A stretch of DNA of 53,752 nucleotides from RGIG4608 sp051867875 (lineage in GTDB: Bacteria > Bacillota > Clostridia > Oscillospirales > CAG-272), in the NCBI GenBank assembly GCA_051867875.1, contig JBJDZG010000020.1, forward strand, positions 1 through 53,752, written 5' to 3'. Positions 1 through 8,281 of the stretch are shown here, one piece after another (the stretch's first letter is position 1; each line of letters begins with the position of its first letter). The notes under the pieces are model-generated. The model ran no database searches. It was not told the DNA's origin and was given only the letters and a program-made list of their open reading frames with translations. Both the position numbers and the translations under genes were made by a program.

Positions 1-143
1 TGGGCTATCTTTTTTCTTTTCCCCGGGGGGGTGCAGTTAAAACTTTAATCTGCCATTTTTCGTTTTTTTGCTTTTTGTTTCCGAAAATCATAATATACCC
101 GCTACTTGCATATTATTTACCAAAAAAGCAAAGGAGCAAAATT

Positions 144-1682
144 ATGATGCCTTCTCAAAACAACACGGGTTATTTCCCTCAGATGCCTATATGTGACAAG
201 CATCTTTCAGTTGAGGTAAATTCCGATTTTTCACTTCCCGATTATCAGCCCGAGATACGCCGACTGCTGAGTAGCAGGGTTTCGGTTCTTCCGCCCTCGG
301 AATACATAGGAAACGGCAACGCATCTCTCTCGGGCGAGCTTTCCTACCGCATTCTCTATCTCGGCGCTGACGGCAAGCTGTATTCCGCCACGCTCGGCGA
401 CAGCTTTTCGACTTCAGTGCCGTTTGAATTTGACTCGCACAGTGTCAACGCCGACGACGTAACTCTCATCTGCACCGTACAGAGTGATTCCGTGAACACG
501 CGGGTACTCGGTCCGAGAAAGCTCAACGTTCGCACACGTCTTTCGTGCCACGCGTCCGCGCTCTCGCCCTCGCTCTACACGCCCGAGCTCGTCGGTGCGC
601 ACAACGACGCTTGCATAGAAAACCGAATTTTTGAAACCCCCTGTGTATATACGCTCAAGTGCTCGGGCGAGCCCACGTCTCTGACGGATTTTATTCCTCT
701 CGACTCGCAGCTTGACAACGTGAGGATTATCGATTACTCCTCAAAAGCTTTAATCAGCGAGTGTGTCGCTTCCGAAGGCAAAATAAGCGTCAAAGGCGAG
801 GTTCTCTTAAAACTTCTTCACTGCAACGACGCAAAGAGCGAGCTTCCCATAACCACCGCGCGCAAGCTCCCCTTCTCCGTAACTCTCGACTGCGACGGAG
901 CGGATTCCTCATTTGAATGTTCTGCCGTCGGCTATGCCTACGATGAGAAAATCGAGATAAACGAGAGCGGAATAGGGATTGAGCTCCTTTTGAGCGTCTG
1001 TGCGCGCGCTCAGAAAAACGTCGCCGTTCCGTATATCAGCGACGCGTATTCCACCGAGCGTGAGAGCGAATGCGAAAAGGAAAGCGTGACGCTCATGAGC
1101 GCACTCAAATGCGCGAACACCAATCTCACGCAAAACGAGGTGCTGAATCTTGAGGATGTATCCCTCTCGCCCGACGCCAAGATAATCGACACAAGGGGCA
1201 CTTGCTCCGTTGACGAGGTAGATTTCAAGGACGGAAGGCTTCACATAAGGGGCAAGAGCGATTATCAGCTCGTCTATTGTCACGATGAGGAGTTCGGCGT
1301 AAAGGAAATTTCGGCTCCGTGGCATACCGAGCTTGACTGCCGAGGCGTCGGCGCCTCAGATCCCGAGAGAGTGAAGGCTTCCGTCTGCGCGGGCATTCCC
1401 ACTTGCCGTTCAAGGCACGATGGAGAAAGGCTCTTTATTGACGGCGAGCTCTGCTTTGCGCTGATGGCACAGCAGGAACACGAAATTGAACTTCTCTCAA
1501 AGATGATTTTCGGAAATATGCACGACAAGACGAGCGGAGAGCTTATTCTCTGCTTCCCCGAAAAGGACGCGGAGCTCTGGGACGTCGCCAAACGCTACGG
1601 CGAGAGCGAACGCAAGATATGCGCGCAAAGTTCCATCTCCGAGGGTGAGGAAACGGTAAAAAAGAAGTTCTTGATTATTTAA
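144..1682 (+). CDS. DUF3794 (SPOCS) domain protein, SipL-like, spore-associated
   Basis: This 512-aa protein carries tandem DUF3794/SPOCS-type modules. The N-terminal segment with the motif DFSLPDYQPEIRRLL and the alternating beta-rich stretches that follow are typical of the family. Related proteins such as clostridial SipL bind the spore coat protein SpoIVA, so a role in coat assembly is plausible (inference), and spoIVA lies in this window at 18792. No C-terminal LysM domain is visible, unlike SipL, so it may be a paralogue rather than SipL itself. The start at 144 is chosen because AAGGAG lies 7 nt upstream (131-136); the frame is open further upstream to 75 but has no ribosome site there. 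Bases 1-143 hold no gene I can support. Confidence 0.85.
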   Translation: MMPSQNNTGYFPQMPICDKHLSVEVNSDFSLPDYQPEIRRLLSSRVSVLPPSEYIGNGNASLSGELSYRILYLGADGKLYSATLGDSFSTSVPFEFDSHSVNADDVTLICTVQSDSVNTRVLGPRKLNVRTRLSCHASALSPSLYTPELVGAHNDACIENRIFETPCVYTLKCSGEPTSLTDFIPLDSQLDNVRIIDYSSKALISECVASEGKISVKGEVLLKLLHCNDAKSELPITTARKLPFSVTLDCDGADSSFECSAVGYAYDEKIEINESGIGIELLLSVCARAQKNVAVPYISDAYSTERESECEKESVTLMSALKCANTNLTQNEVLNLEDVSLSPDAKIIDTRGTCSVDEVDFKDGRLHIRGKSDYQLVYCHDEEFGVKEISAPWHTELDCRGVGASDPERVKASVCAGIPTCRSRHDGERLFIDGELCFALMAQQEHEIELLSKMIFGNMHDKTSGELILCFPEKDAELWDVAKRYGESERKICAQSSISEGEETVKKKFLII

Positions 1683-1685
1683 GCC

Positions 1686-1890
1686 GGACCGCTGACAAAA
1701 CCGTGCTACCGAAATTGAATTTTTATCGAATTAGTATGGCATTATTCTTATAATGCGGTCAAGAAAACGGCACAAGGGCATCATTGAGAGCCTTTGTGCC
1801 GACTTGCTTTTTTCGTTCTCAAACTCTTACGTACCGATGTTGAACAACGAAAACGGGAATGAAAAATACCCCTGCCCTCCTCAACGGTCT
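1686..1890 (+). repeat. R206 element, copy 1 (diverged)
   Basis: This is a 205-bp copy of the element also found at 16964-17169 and three times at 29254-29871. Its ends, GGACCGCTGA and TCAACGGTCT, are degenerate versions of the 10-bp terminal inverted repeat AGACCGCCGA/TCGGCGGTCT. The first internal hairpin (about 1769-1803, arms beginning CGGCACAAGG and ending TTGTGCCG) is intact with one G-U wobble. The second hairpin near 1815-1865 is eroded. TCGAAT-N17-TATAAT at 1726-1754 is promoter-like. A 69-codon open frame inside it is not a credible gene. Confidence 0.85.
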
Positions 1891-1951
1891 GTCAGTTACA
1901 ACACCGCGTGCAACACTATGTTAAACTTTAACAAAAATTCGCAAAAATGCC

Positions 1952-1980
1952 TTGACATTTAGTGCAAAATGTGATATCAT
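1952..1980 (+). promoter_or_regulatory. Sigma-A promoter of riboswitch-udk transcript
   Basis: TTGACA (1952-1957), a 17-nt spacer and TATCAT (1975-1980) form a near-consensus housekeeping promoter. Transcription would begin near 1987 and run into the purine aptamer. Confidence 0.8.
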
Positions 1981-1994
1981 AGACTTCGGATAAA

Positions 1995-2052
1995 GGTATA
2001 GGCCCGTAATAAGGACGGGTGTTTCTACGACCACCGATAATGGTTGACTACC
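1995..2052 (+). promoter_or_regulatory. Purine (guanine-type) riboswitch aptamer
   Basis: All hallmarks of the purine aptamer are visible. P1 is GGTA (1995-1998) with TACC (2049-2052). P2 is GCCCGT/ACGGGT (2002-2007, 2015-2020) with loop AATAAGG. The conserved J2/3 is GTTTCTAC (2021-2028). P3 is GACCA/TGGTT with loop CCGATAA, and J3/1 is GAC (2046-2048). The GG of L2 and CC of L3 that make the kissing interaction are kept. The discriminator nucleotide (position 74 of xpt) is C at 2048, which marks guanine rather than adenine specificity. J1/2 reads TAG rather than TAA, and P1 is short. A 2'-deoxyguanosine or other variant specificity cannot be excluded. Confidence 0.88.
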
Positions 2053-2090
2053 GTATTTGCCGTATGGCTTGCGATAGCTCAACTTTTTTT
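2043..2090 (+). terminator. Riboswitch expression-platform terminator
   Basis: GTTGACTA (2043-2050) can pair with TAG-c-TCAAC (2075-2083, one bulged C), followed by seven T (2084-2090). The 5' arm uses the J3/1 and P1 3' strand of the aptamer, so terminator and ligand-bound aptamer are mutually exclusive. That implies ligand turns the downstream gene on (inference from pairing by eye). Confidence 0.65.
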
Positions 2091-2126
2091 GTCCCTGAAA
2101 AAACTTAGAAAAGGAGAATACAATAT

Positions 2127-3827
2127 ATGAAACTGTACATTGACGGACATACTGTCGAGGCAAAGCCCGACCAGTCGCTGTTCGATATGATAAAAGAGCT
2201 TGGGCTCATCAAGGGCAAGCTCTCCACCGACCCCATAGTTGCAAAGCTCGCCGGCCGTGTTTTCACGCTTAACTATATCCCGCTTCGTCAGAAGGACGTA
2301 ACTCCCGACCGCGAATCCATAAGAAAGGCAATGGAAGCCTCGGGCGGTAAGGTTCGCCTTATCCGTTACGACGACCCCACAGGACGCGAGGCTTATACGA
2401 GAACGGCTCAATTCGTGCTCTTTTTGGCGCTTGAACGCCTTTATCCCGGTGCTACGGGCAAAATGAGCTGCACGCTCGGAGAGGCGCTTTATATCAAGGT
2501 AACGGGCGCTCCCGATTTTTCGGCAGAAGCATTAAAAACAGAGGTACAGAAGATAGTTGACGAGGATATCGTGCTTTACCGCAGAAGAATCCCGATTGAA
2601 GAGGCTATCGACTACTACACAAAGAACGGTCAGAGCGACAAAGCAGCGCTTCTCAGATACCGCAGAAAGACCTACTTCACCATTTACGAAAACGGCGATT
2701 TCGCCGATTACTATTACGGAGAGATGGCTCCGTCCACCTCGTTCCTTCGCTCGTGGAATATCGTTCCCGCGCCCGACGGATTTATCTTTATCTTCCCCAA
2801 CCCCAAATCTCCCGACGAGGTGTCCGTATACAACGAGATGCCCAATCTCTTCAGCGTCTACGCCGAGGGTGAGCGTTGGAGCGAGCTTATGGGCTGTGAG
2901 ACAGTCGCAGACCTCAACGAGCTTACCGACAGTGGAAAAATCCGCGAGCTTATCCGCGTAAACGAGGCACTTCACGAAAAGAGATTTTCGCAGATTGCCG
3001 ATATGATTTGTGAGAGAGGCTCAAAGGCAGTTATGATTGCCGGTCCCAGCTCCTCGGGCAAGACGACTTCCGCCAACCGCTTGTCTACCCAGCTCCGCGT
3101 ACACGGTATGAAGCCCATTCTTATGAGCCTTGACGACTATTATATGGACAGAGATAAGATTGCTCCCGGTCCTGACGGAAAGATAGACCTTGAGCATATA
3201 AATACAATCGACACCGAGCTTTTCGGCGAGCATCTCAGAGCGCTCTTCGCAGGCGAAGAGGTAGAGCTCCCGTCGTTTAACTTCAAAAAGGGACAGAGAG
3301 AATGGACGGGGCACAAGCTCCATCTTGACAGCAATTCCGTTATCATCGTCGAGGGTATTCACGGACTTAATCCCGTGCTCGTGCCCGCAGACCTTGACCC
3401 CAAGCTCGTTTTCAGAGTTTACGTCAGTCCTCTGCTTCCCCTTAACCTCGACCATCACAACAGAATCCCCACGAGCTACTTGCGTCTGCTCCGCAGAACC
3501 GTAAGAGATTTCGAAACCCGCGGTTCATCGGTTCAGAGAACTCTCGCTATGTGGGATTCCGTAAGACGCGGTGAGGAGAGATGGATATTCCCCTATCAGG
3601 AAAATGCGGACGTCATTTTCAACAGCTCCACTCTCTACGAGCTTGCAGTAATCAAAAAGCACATATTCCCCCTTCTGTGCGATATAGACCCGAGCGACGA
3701 ATGCTACGACCAGGTTCGTGGTATGATAGGAATTCTCAACTATGTCGATGAGGCGGACGTTAATGACGAAATTCCTCCGACGAGCATCGTAAGAGAATTT
3801 ATAGGCGGAAATACTTTTTACAGATAA
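2127..3827 (+). CDS. Nucleoside (uridine) kinase with N-terminal TGS domain
   Basis: This 566-aa protein has a TGS-like N-terminus (about residues 1-65), a second domain resembling the editing-side domain of threonyl-tRNA synthetase (about 66-180), and a C-terminal uridine kinase/PRK-type P-loop domain. The Walker A motif GPSSSGKTT lies near residues 306-314, with a DDYYMDR segment shortly after. Such fusions are common in Clostridia and are presumed to phosphorylate uridine/cytidine using NTP; the job of the TGS part is unknown. AAGGAG at 2111-2116 precedes the ATG by 10 nt. It is the only gene after the guanine-type riboswitch and is followed by a terminator at 3846, so it looks monocistronic. 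Confidence 0.92.
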   Translation: MKLYIDGHTVEAKPDQSLFDMIKELGLIKGKLSTDPIVAKLAGRVFTLNYIPLRQKDVTPDRESIRKAMEASGGKVRLIRYDDPTGREAYTRTAQFVLFLALERLYPGATGKMSCTLGEALYIKVTGAPDFSAEALKTEVQKIVDEDIVLYRRRIPIEEAIDYYTKNGQSDKAALLRYRRKTYFTIYENGDFADYYYGEMAPSTSFLRSWNIVPAPDGFIFIFPNPKSPDEVSVYNEMPNLFSVYAEGERWSELMGCETVADLNELTDSGKIRELIRVNEALHEKRFSQIADMICERGSKAVMIAGPSSSGKTTSANRLSTQLRVHGMKPILMSLDDYYMDRDKIAPGPDGKIDLEHINTIDTELFGEHLRALFAGEEVELPSFNFKKGQREWTGHKLHLDSNSVIIVEGIHGLNPVLVPADLDPKLVFRVYVSPLLPLNLDHHNRIPTSYLRLLRRTVRDFETRGSSVQRTLAMWDSVRRGEERWIFPYQENADVIFNSSTLYELAVIKKHIFPLLCDIDPSDECYDQVRGMIGILNYVDEADVNDEIPPTSIVREFIGGNTFYR

Positions 3828-3845
3828 AACAAACAAAGCAAAACG

Positions 3846-3874
3846 GCTCCCCAAGGTATTGGGGAGCTGTTTTC
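3846..3874 (+). terminator. Intrinsic terminator after uridine kinase gene
   Basis: The 9-bp stem GCTCCCCAA (3846-3854) / TTGGGGAGC (3859-3867) has a 4-nt loop and is followed by TGTTTT. Confidence 0.85.
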
Positions 3875-3925
3875 AAAAGGCGGTTTCGGTGAGCAAATTT
3901 TTTTGAAAAAATTTCAAAAAACCTA

Positions 3926-3953
3926 TTGACAATTTATAAAAAAGGTGTATAAT
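3926..3953 (+). promoter_or_regulatory. Promoter of tRNA-Leu gene
   Basis: TTGACA (3926-3931), a 16-nt spacer and TATAAT (3948-3953) are perfect consensus boxes. The expected start near 3960 is 20 nt before the mature tRNA. Confidence 0.85.
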
Positions 3954-3979
3954 ATCAGTGTTGCGTTGATAGACGCGAT

Positions 3980-4062
3980 GCGAGAGTGGCGGAACTGGCA
4001 GACGCGCACGTTTGAGGGGCGTGTGGGAGACCGTACGGGTTCGATTCCCGTCTCTCGCACCA
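3980..4062 (+). tRNA. tRNA-Leu (GAG)
   Basis: The acceptor stem GCGAGAG (3980-3986) pairs with CTCTCGC (4052-4058), followed by discriminator A and an encoded CCA (4060-4062). The T arm is ACGGG-TTCGATT-CCCGT. The anticodon stem CACGT/GCGTG encloses the loop TTGAGGG, giving anticodon GAG (Leu). A longer class II variable region is present, as expected for leucine tRNA. Confidence 0.95.
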
Positions 4063-4063
4063 A

Positions 4064-4098
4064 ATCGGGTGCTCACATAGTGAGTGCCCGATTTTTTA
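4064..4098 (+). terminator. Terminator after tRNA-Leu
   Basis: A 13-bp stem, with ATCGGGTGCTCAC on the left and GTGAGTGCCCGAT on the right (two G-U pairs), is followed by a run of T from 4092. Confidence 0.85.
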
Positions 4099-4140
4099 TC
4101 GTTTTTTCACTTAAATTTGACAATTTTTTTCAATATTTTA

Positions 4141-4169
4141 TTGCTTTTTCAAACAAATAATGATATAAT
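4141..4169 (+). promoter_or_regulatory. Promoter of GGDEF gene
   Basis: TTGCTT (4141-4146), a 17-nt spacer and TATAAT (4164-4169). Confidence 0.7.
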
Positions 4170-4212
4170 ACTCTACACTAATAATCGAGGCGTTCAGTTA
4201 AGAGGTTAAAAA

Positions 4213-5901
4213 ATGGATACGGTAAGAATTGTTAATCTGTCCTTCCAGATTTGGGGAAGTTCATTGACCATGCTTATAATGATATATCTCATCGCAGCAA
4301 AGAAAACGAGAACAAAAGGCGACAGGCTGTATTTCTCTATGCTTGCCTGCAATATGGGAGCGATGCTTATGGATGCGGTAGCTCTGTATTTCAGAGGCAA
4401 AATGGGCGACGTTGCGTGGTTTGGCGTACGTTCTTCAAACTATCTGCAATTTTTCGCGGGAAATTTACTTCCTTTCCTGTTTTTGAATTACATAATCGAA
4501 TATATCGAAGAGAGTGTAAAAGTAAAAATCAGCAAAAAGTATACGGAACTCGGCACGGTACTCCTCGCAGTATCCCAAATTCTGATAACGCTTAATCTGA
4601 TATTCCCGTTTTTATACGAGATTGACGAACATAACATATATTCAAGACTTCCGCTGAATGCCACTATGTACGTACCGATATATGCATCTCTCTTGCTGTC
4701 GATGATACTTATTTTTAAGTATTGGAATAAAATCAAGAGAAACGCCGCCATCACGTTTTTAATCTATTCGATAATTCCCGCGGTTTCGGTAGTAATCGGT
4801 ATTTTCTTCTACGGAATCACGTTCAGTTATATCGGTACGACCTGTGCTCTGACCATATTGTTCTTCCACCTTCAGCTTGAACGCGAGCAGAATATTATCG
4901 TTCAAGACGCTACTGATAAAGTGGAACAGTTGATAGATTATGAAAAATTGGTAAACGAGGCCATCAGAACTTCTATGGAAGCAGAGGACCCGAATGAAAA
5001 TATAAACGATATGCTGAGATTTCTCGGAAATATGCTTGAGGGCGACAGAGTTTATATTTATGAACGCGACGACACGGGCAGAGGCGTAAACACCTACGAG
5101 TGGTGTGCTGACGGCGTTACCCCATTTATCGATAAGAAGCATAATCTTTCGCCGGATATCTGTTCGCAGTGGAGCAAGAGATTGAAGGAAGAACAGCTCG
5201 TGCTGATCAATAGCACCGAGGACGTCAAAGACAAACCGTTTCTTTACGACGCGTTGGTTTCAAGAGGTATAAATTCCTTGGCAATATTTCCTCTTTGGAA
5301 CAATCACAGAATGATAGGATTTTTGGGAATAGACAACTCGCAGGAAGACGCACCGAAAATTACTCCCGATATCTTTGAAATCATCGCAAACTTCATGGTA
5401 GCGCTCTTCAAAAAGAGAGACCTTATCCGTGAATTACAGCGTTTAAGCTACACTGACCCTGCAACCGGTGCGAGAAACCGTCTTGCAATGTACGATTACT
5501 TTGATACTCTCAGGAACAAAAAGAACATAGGCGTCGTCTTCTGTGACATTACGGGACTCAAAGAAACGAATGATACAAGAGGACACAGCGCAGGCGATGA
5601 CCTCATCAAAAATACCTATCTTGCAATTCAAAAAGGATTTGATTGCTCAAATATCTTCCGCATAGGCGGAGATGAGTTCGTAGTGCTGTGCGACGGAATA
5701 TCGGAATCGGATTTGCTCGAAAGAGTGGAAACCGTCAAAGCCGCTCTGATGGAGAATGAAGTGATTGCCGCAATAGGCTCACAATGGCGTCCGTGGGCAG
5801 CCGAAACCGTAAAGGCAACGATTATCAAAGCAGAGGAAAATATGTACACCGAGAAAAATGCTTGGTACAAGGAAAACGGAAAAGAAATCCGCAGCAGTTA
5901 A
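4213..5901 (+). CDS. Membrane-bound GAF-GGDEF diguanylate cyclase
   Basis: This 562-aa protein has a multi-spanning hydrophobic N-terminal sensor region (about residues 1-225), a GAF-like domain (about 230-385) and a C-terminal GGDEF domain. The intact active-site loop GGDEF is at residues 485-489, so c-di-GMP synthesis from two GTP at the membrane is likely. I do not see an RxxD inhibitory I-site just before GGDEF, so product inhibition may be absent. No EAL or HD-GYP domain is attached. AAGAGG lies 7 nt before the ATG. The gene has its own promoter (4141-4169) and terminator (5914) and is monocistronic. The signal sensed is unknown. Confidence 0.88.
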   Translation: MDTVRIVNLSFQIWGSSLTMLIMIYLIAAKKTRTKGDRLYFSMLACNMGAMLMDAVALYFRGKMGDVAWFGVRSSNYLQFFAGNLLPFLFLNYIIEYIEESVKVKISKKYTELGTVLLAVSQILITLNLIFPFLYEIDEHNIYSRLPLNATMYVPIYASLLLSMILIFKYWNKIKRNAAITFLIYSIIPAVSVVIGIFFYGITFSYIGTTCALTILFFHLQLEREQNIIVQDATDKVEQLIDYEKLVNEAIRTSMEAEDPNENINDMLRFLGNMLEGDRVYIYERDDTGRGVNTYEWCADGVTPFIDKKHNLSPDICSQWSKRLKEEQLVLINSTEDVKDKPFLYDALVSRGINSLAIFPLWNNHRMIGFLGIDNSQEDAPKITPDIFEIIANFMVALFKKRDLIRELQRLSYTDPATGARNRLAMYDYFDTLRNKKNIGVVFCDITGLKETNDTRGHSAGDDLIKNTYLAIQKGFDCSNIFRIGGDEFVVLCDGISESDLLERVETVKAALMENEVIAAIGSQWRPWAAETVKATIIKAEENMYTEKNAWYKENGKEIRSS

Positions 5902-5913
5902 CTTTCACATAAC

Positions 5914-5946
5914 AAAAATCCCCCCGTCCTCACGGGGGGATTTTTA
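5914..5946. terminator. Bidirectional terminator after GGDEF gene
   Basis: AAAAATCCCCCCG (5914-5926) and CGGGGGGATTTTT (5933-5945) form a 13-bp stem with A and T tracts on its two sides. Confidence 0.88.
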
Positions 5947-6067
5947 TACGCTCAATTATTTGAACCGTTTGTGGAGTCAGAATGTCGTAGACAGTCTGCA
6001 TCAGCTTTTCACAATTCGATAAAAATCCTTATGATTAAAATATTTACAATCATTTTGCTTTTTTCAC

Positions 6068-6096
6068 TTGTATTTCACCGAAGACTATGCTACAAT
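6068..6096 (+). promoter_or_regulatory. Probable promoter of vWA lipoprotein gene
   Basis: TTGTAT (6068-6073), a 17-nt spacer and TACAAT (6091-6096). The -35 box is weak. Confidence 0.5.
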
Positions 6097-6138
6097 GTAA
6101 TAAAGATATTCTTATAATACTAATTTAAGGAGGGCACT

Positions 6139-7440
6139 ATGAAAAGCTTAAAATCAGTTATTTGCATCAGTCTTTCCCTTTTAATACTCCTATGCGCCGT
6201 TGCGTGTTCCGACGGCGAAGCAATGATACCCGGCGGTATCGACGGTTTCTTTCCTTCCGGCTCAAAAGGCGAAGCCGCCGGCGACGGCATTTCGGGCGAT
6301 GTAGGTGAAGGAACAGAAGAAGGAAACGGCGATTACACCTCGGGACTTCTCACCGCGGCTGCTTGGGATGACAACGAGTATTTCGAGATGTATAAAGCCC
6401 TTTTCAAGGCGGGCACGGAAGCCGACGAGCAAGGCGGCACAGAAGCCGTTCCTGCGGGAAAATTCTTTGCATTCCTTCAAAATCATTGGAATTTCCACGC
6501 CCATAACAGAGTCAAAGTCAGCGTAACGCACGGCGGACTCCCCGTAGCAGGCGCAACTGTCGTTTTTGAAAACGAGTCGGGCGCGAAGGAATTTTCCGCA
6601 GTATCGGGCTCGGACGGCGTGGCGTATCTCTTTACGGCAGCCGAGAGCGGAACTGTCCGCGTAACGAGCGGAGAAACCGAGCTCCGAGTTGCATTTACCG
6701 AAGAAGAACGCGAAATCGAGGTTTCGCTTGACGGCGAGGTTGTCCCCAAGGAGAATAAAATTCAGATAATGTTCGTTATCGACATTACGGGCTCAATGGG
6801 CGACGAGCACTCCTATCTTAAAAACGAGCTTCGCAATGTAATCGAGAGAATTGCCGAGAAAAACGAGGGCGCAGAGATTGAAGTAGCACTTCTCTTCTAC
6901 CGCGACGACGGCGACGATGAGAAATTTGCATACTACGACTTTGCAGATGCCACCGACGAACAGTCCCTTAATAATATAATTAAAAACCTTTCAAAGCATC
7001 ACGCAACCGGCGGCGGTGATTATGAAGAAGCAGTTGACGAGGCTCTCGCACTTGCGGTCAGCAAGGATTGGGCTGATGACAGCACGACGAAGCTCATTTT
7101 CCACCTTCTCGACGCCCCCGCACACTCCGCCGATAAGAATAAACAGCTCTTCTCATCGGCAGTTCTGACCGCTTGCAATAGGGGTATCAAGATTTGCCCC
7201 ATTCTCGCCAGCGGTGCGGACACAGTTTGCGAATATACGATGCGTCAGGCGGCTCTCTATACGGGCGGTATGTTCATATTCATCACAGACCATTCGGGCA
7301 TAGGAAACTCTCACCTTGACCCCGATATTCCCAACGTCGTAGTCGAAAAGCTCAACGACCTTCTCGTAAGAGTAATCACAGGCTACCATAAGGGCGAGTT
7401 TGAAGACCCCGTGCCCTATAATCAAAGCACGGCTGAATAA
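6139..7440 (+). CDS. von Willebrand factor A domain lipoprotein
   Basis: This 433-aa exported lipoprotein has a signal peptide ending in the lipobox AVAC with lipidated Cys23. A low-complexity Gly/Asp/Glu stretch follows, then an Ig-like or carboxypeptidase-regulatory-like beta domain (about residues 120-200) and a vWA domain (about 207-395). The vWA domain carries a MIDAS-like motif, DITGSMG, beginning at Asp215, plus a TGGGDYEEAVDEAL segment, both fitting a metal-dependent adhesion fold. The ligand is unknown. AAGGAGG sits just upstream of the ATG. It stands alone between two terminators. Surface protein binding or an extracellular sensor role is inference. Confidence 0.85.
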   Translation: MKSLKSVICISLSLLILLCAVACSDGEAMIPGGIDGFFPSGSKGEAAGDGISGDVGEGTEEGNGDYTSGLLTAAAWDDNEYFEMYKALFKAGTEADEQGGTEAVPAGKFFAFLQNHWNFHAHNRVKVSVTHGGLPVAGATVVFENESGAKEFSAVSGSDGVAYLFTAAESGTVRVTSGETELRVAFTEEEREIEVSLDGEVVPKENKIQIMFVIDITGSMGDEHSYLKNELRNVIERIAEKNEGAEIEVALLFYRDDGDDEKFAYYDFADATDEQSLNNIIKNLSKHHATGGGDYEEAVDEALALAVSKDWADDSTTKLIFHLLDAPAHSADKNKQLFSSAVLTACNRGIKICPILASGADTVCEYTMRQAALYTGGMFIFITDHSGIGNSHLDPDIPNVVVEKLNDLLVRVITGYHKGEFEDPVPYNQSTAE

Positions 7441-7452
7441 TTGTGCACAGTA

Positions 7453-7483
7453 AAAAAGCAGACTCACAGAGTCTGCTTTTTTT
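7453..7483. terminator. Bidirectional terminator between vWA gene and lexA
   Basis: The stem AAAAAGCAGACTC / GAGTCTGCTTTTT has a 3-nt loop. It serves the convergent genes on both strands. Confidence 0.88.
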
Positions 7484-7512
7484 CGCGCTGCTTTCGCCGC
7501 GAAGCTCTATTA

Positions 7513-7560
7513 AAAGTTTTTTTGGTGCTTTTTTTCAAAAAAGCACATTTTTCTAACTAA
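7513..7560. repeat. Short hairpin repeat abutting lexA 3' end
   Basis: An AAAAGTTTTTTTGG-type stretch, a GCTTTTTTT/AAAAAAAGC-like hairpin and a terminal CTAACTAACT resemble the segments at 50632-50733 and 37993-38095. The last bases supply the lexA stop codon. Confidence 0.5.
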
Positions 7561-8174
7561 CTTTCCGAATACTCCCTGAACGATGCTATAACCGTACCGA
7601 GCAAACTGACGTCGTCGGCAATAATGGGCTCCATAGTTCTGTTCTCGGGTTGAAGGCGGAAATGTCCGCCCTCGCGGTAGAAGGTCTTGACCGTCGCCTC
7701 GTCTCCGATAAGCGCGACAACTATCTGCCCGTTCTCGGCGTATGAAGTCTTACGCACGATAACGGTATCTCCGTCAAGTATTCCCGCCTCTATCATGCTC
7801 TCGCCCCTGACTTTAAGCGCGAACAAATCCTCGTCTGCAAATTTGGAATTTTGCCAGGGAAGCTCAACGTAGCCGTCGAAATTTTCAACAGCCAGAATCG
7901 GAGAACCCGCAGTGATAGAGCCGAGCAGGGGCACTCTGCCGGAAACTCTTGCGTAGGGAGCGCAAATTCTGATAGTTCTCTTCTTACCCGCGTCCTGCTC
8001 GATAAATCCCTTCTTTTCGAGATTGTGCAGATAGAGATGCACGCTCGACGTGCTCTTGATTGAAAGCGATGCTCCTATATCGCGCACCGAGGGCGCGTAG
8101 CCGTTCTCATTTATCGACTGCACGAGGTAGTCAAATACGGCTTTTTCTTTTTTTGAAAGGTCTTGTTTACTCAT
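7557..8174 (-). CDS. lexA: SOS transcriptional repressor LexA
   Basis: This 205-aa LexA has an N-terminal winged helix (about residues 1-70) and a C-terminal S24 autoprotease domain. The self-cleavage site Ala89-Gly90 (SITAGSP), nucleophile Ser126 (GESMIEAG) and general base Lys163 (ATVKTFY) are all present, so RecA-stimulated self-cleavage should work. The start at 8174 is chosen because AGGAG lies 7 nt upstream; an in-frame ATG at 8195 lacks a ribosome site. It is transcribed divergently from pckG, and a LexA-box-like palindrome covers its own -35 region, suggesting autoregulation. Confidence 0.95.
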   Translation of the reverse strand: MSKQDLSKKEKAVFDYLVQSINENGYAPSVRDIGASLSIKSTSSVHLYLHNLEKKGFIEQDAGKKRTIRICAPYARVSGRVPLLGSITAGSPILAVENFDGYVELPWQNSKFADEDLFALKVRGESMIEAGILDGDTVIVRKTSYAENGQIVVALIGDEATVKTFYREGGHFRLQPENRTMEPIIADDVSLLGTVIASFREYSES

Positions 8175-8205
8175 AACAAACTCCTGAAAAATCATTTACA
8201 GTACC

Positions 8206-8234
8206 ATTATACCACATATTTTTGCAAAATGCAA
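8206..8234 (-). promoter_or_regulatory. lexA promoter
   Basis: On the minus strand, TTGCAT (8234-8229), a 17-nt spacer and TATAAT (8211-8206). Confidence 0.75.
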
Positions 8235-8244
8235 ACATTTGTTC
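8233..8244 (-). promoter_or_regulatory. Candidate LexA operator
   Basis: GAAC-AAAT-GTTT is one base from the Firmicute LexA core GAAC-N4-GTTC. It abuts and slightly overlaps the lexA -35 box, as expected for autorepression. Confidence 0.5.
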
Positions 8245-8281
8245 AATATTTTTTCCATTTTGTAAAAATTTTTATAAACCC

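Noticed and set aside
1753..1962. A 69-codon open frame between the DUF3794 and uridine kinase genes
   Set aside because: It lies inside repeat copy 1 and the next promoter and is not conserved in the other copies.
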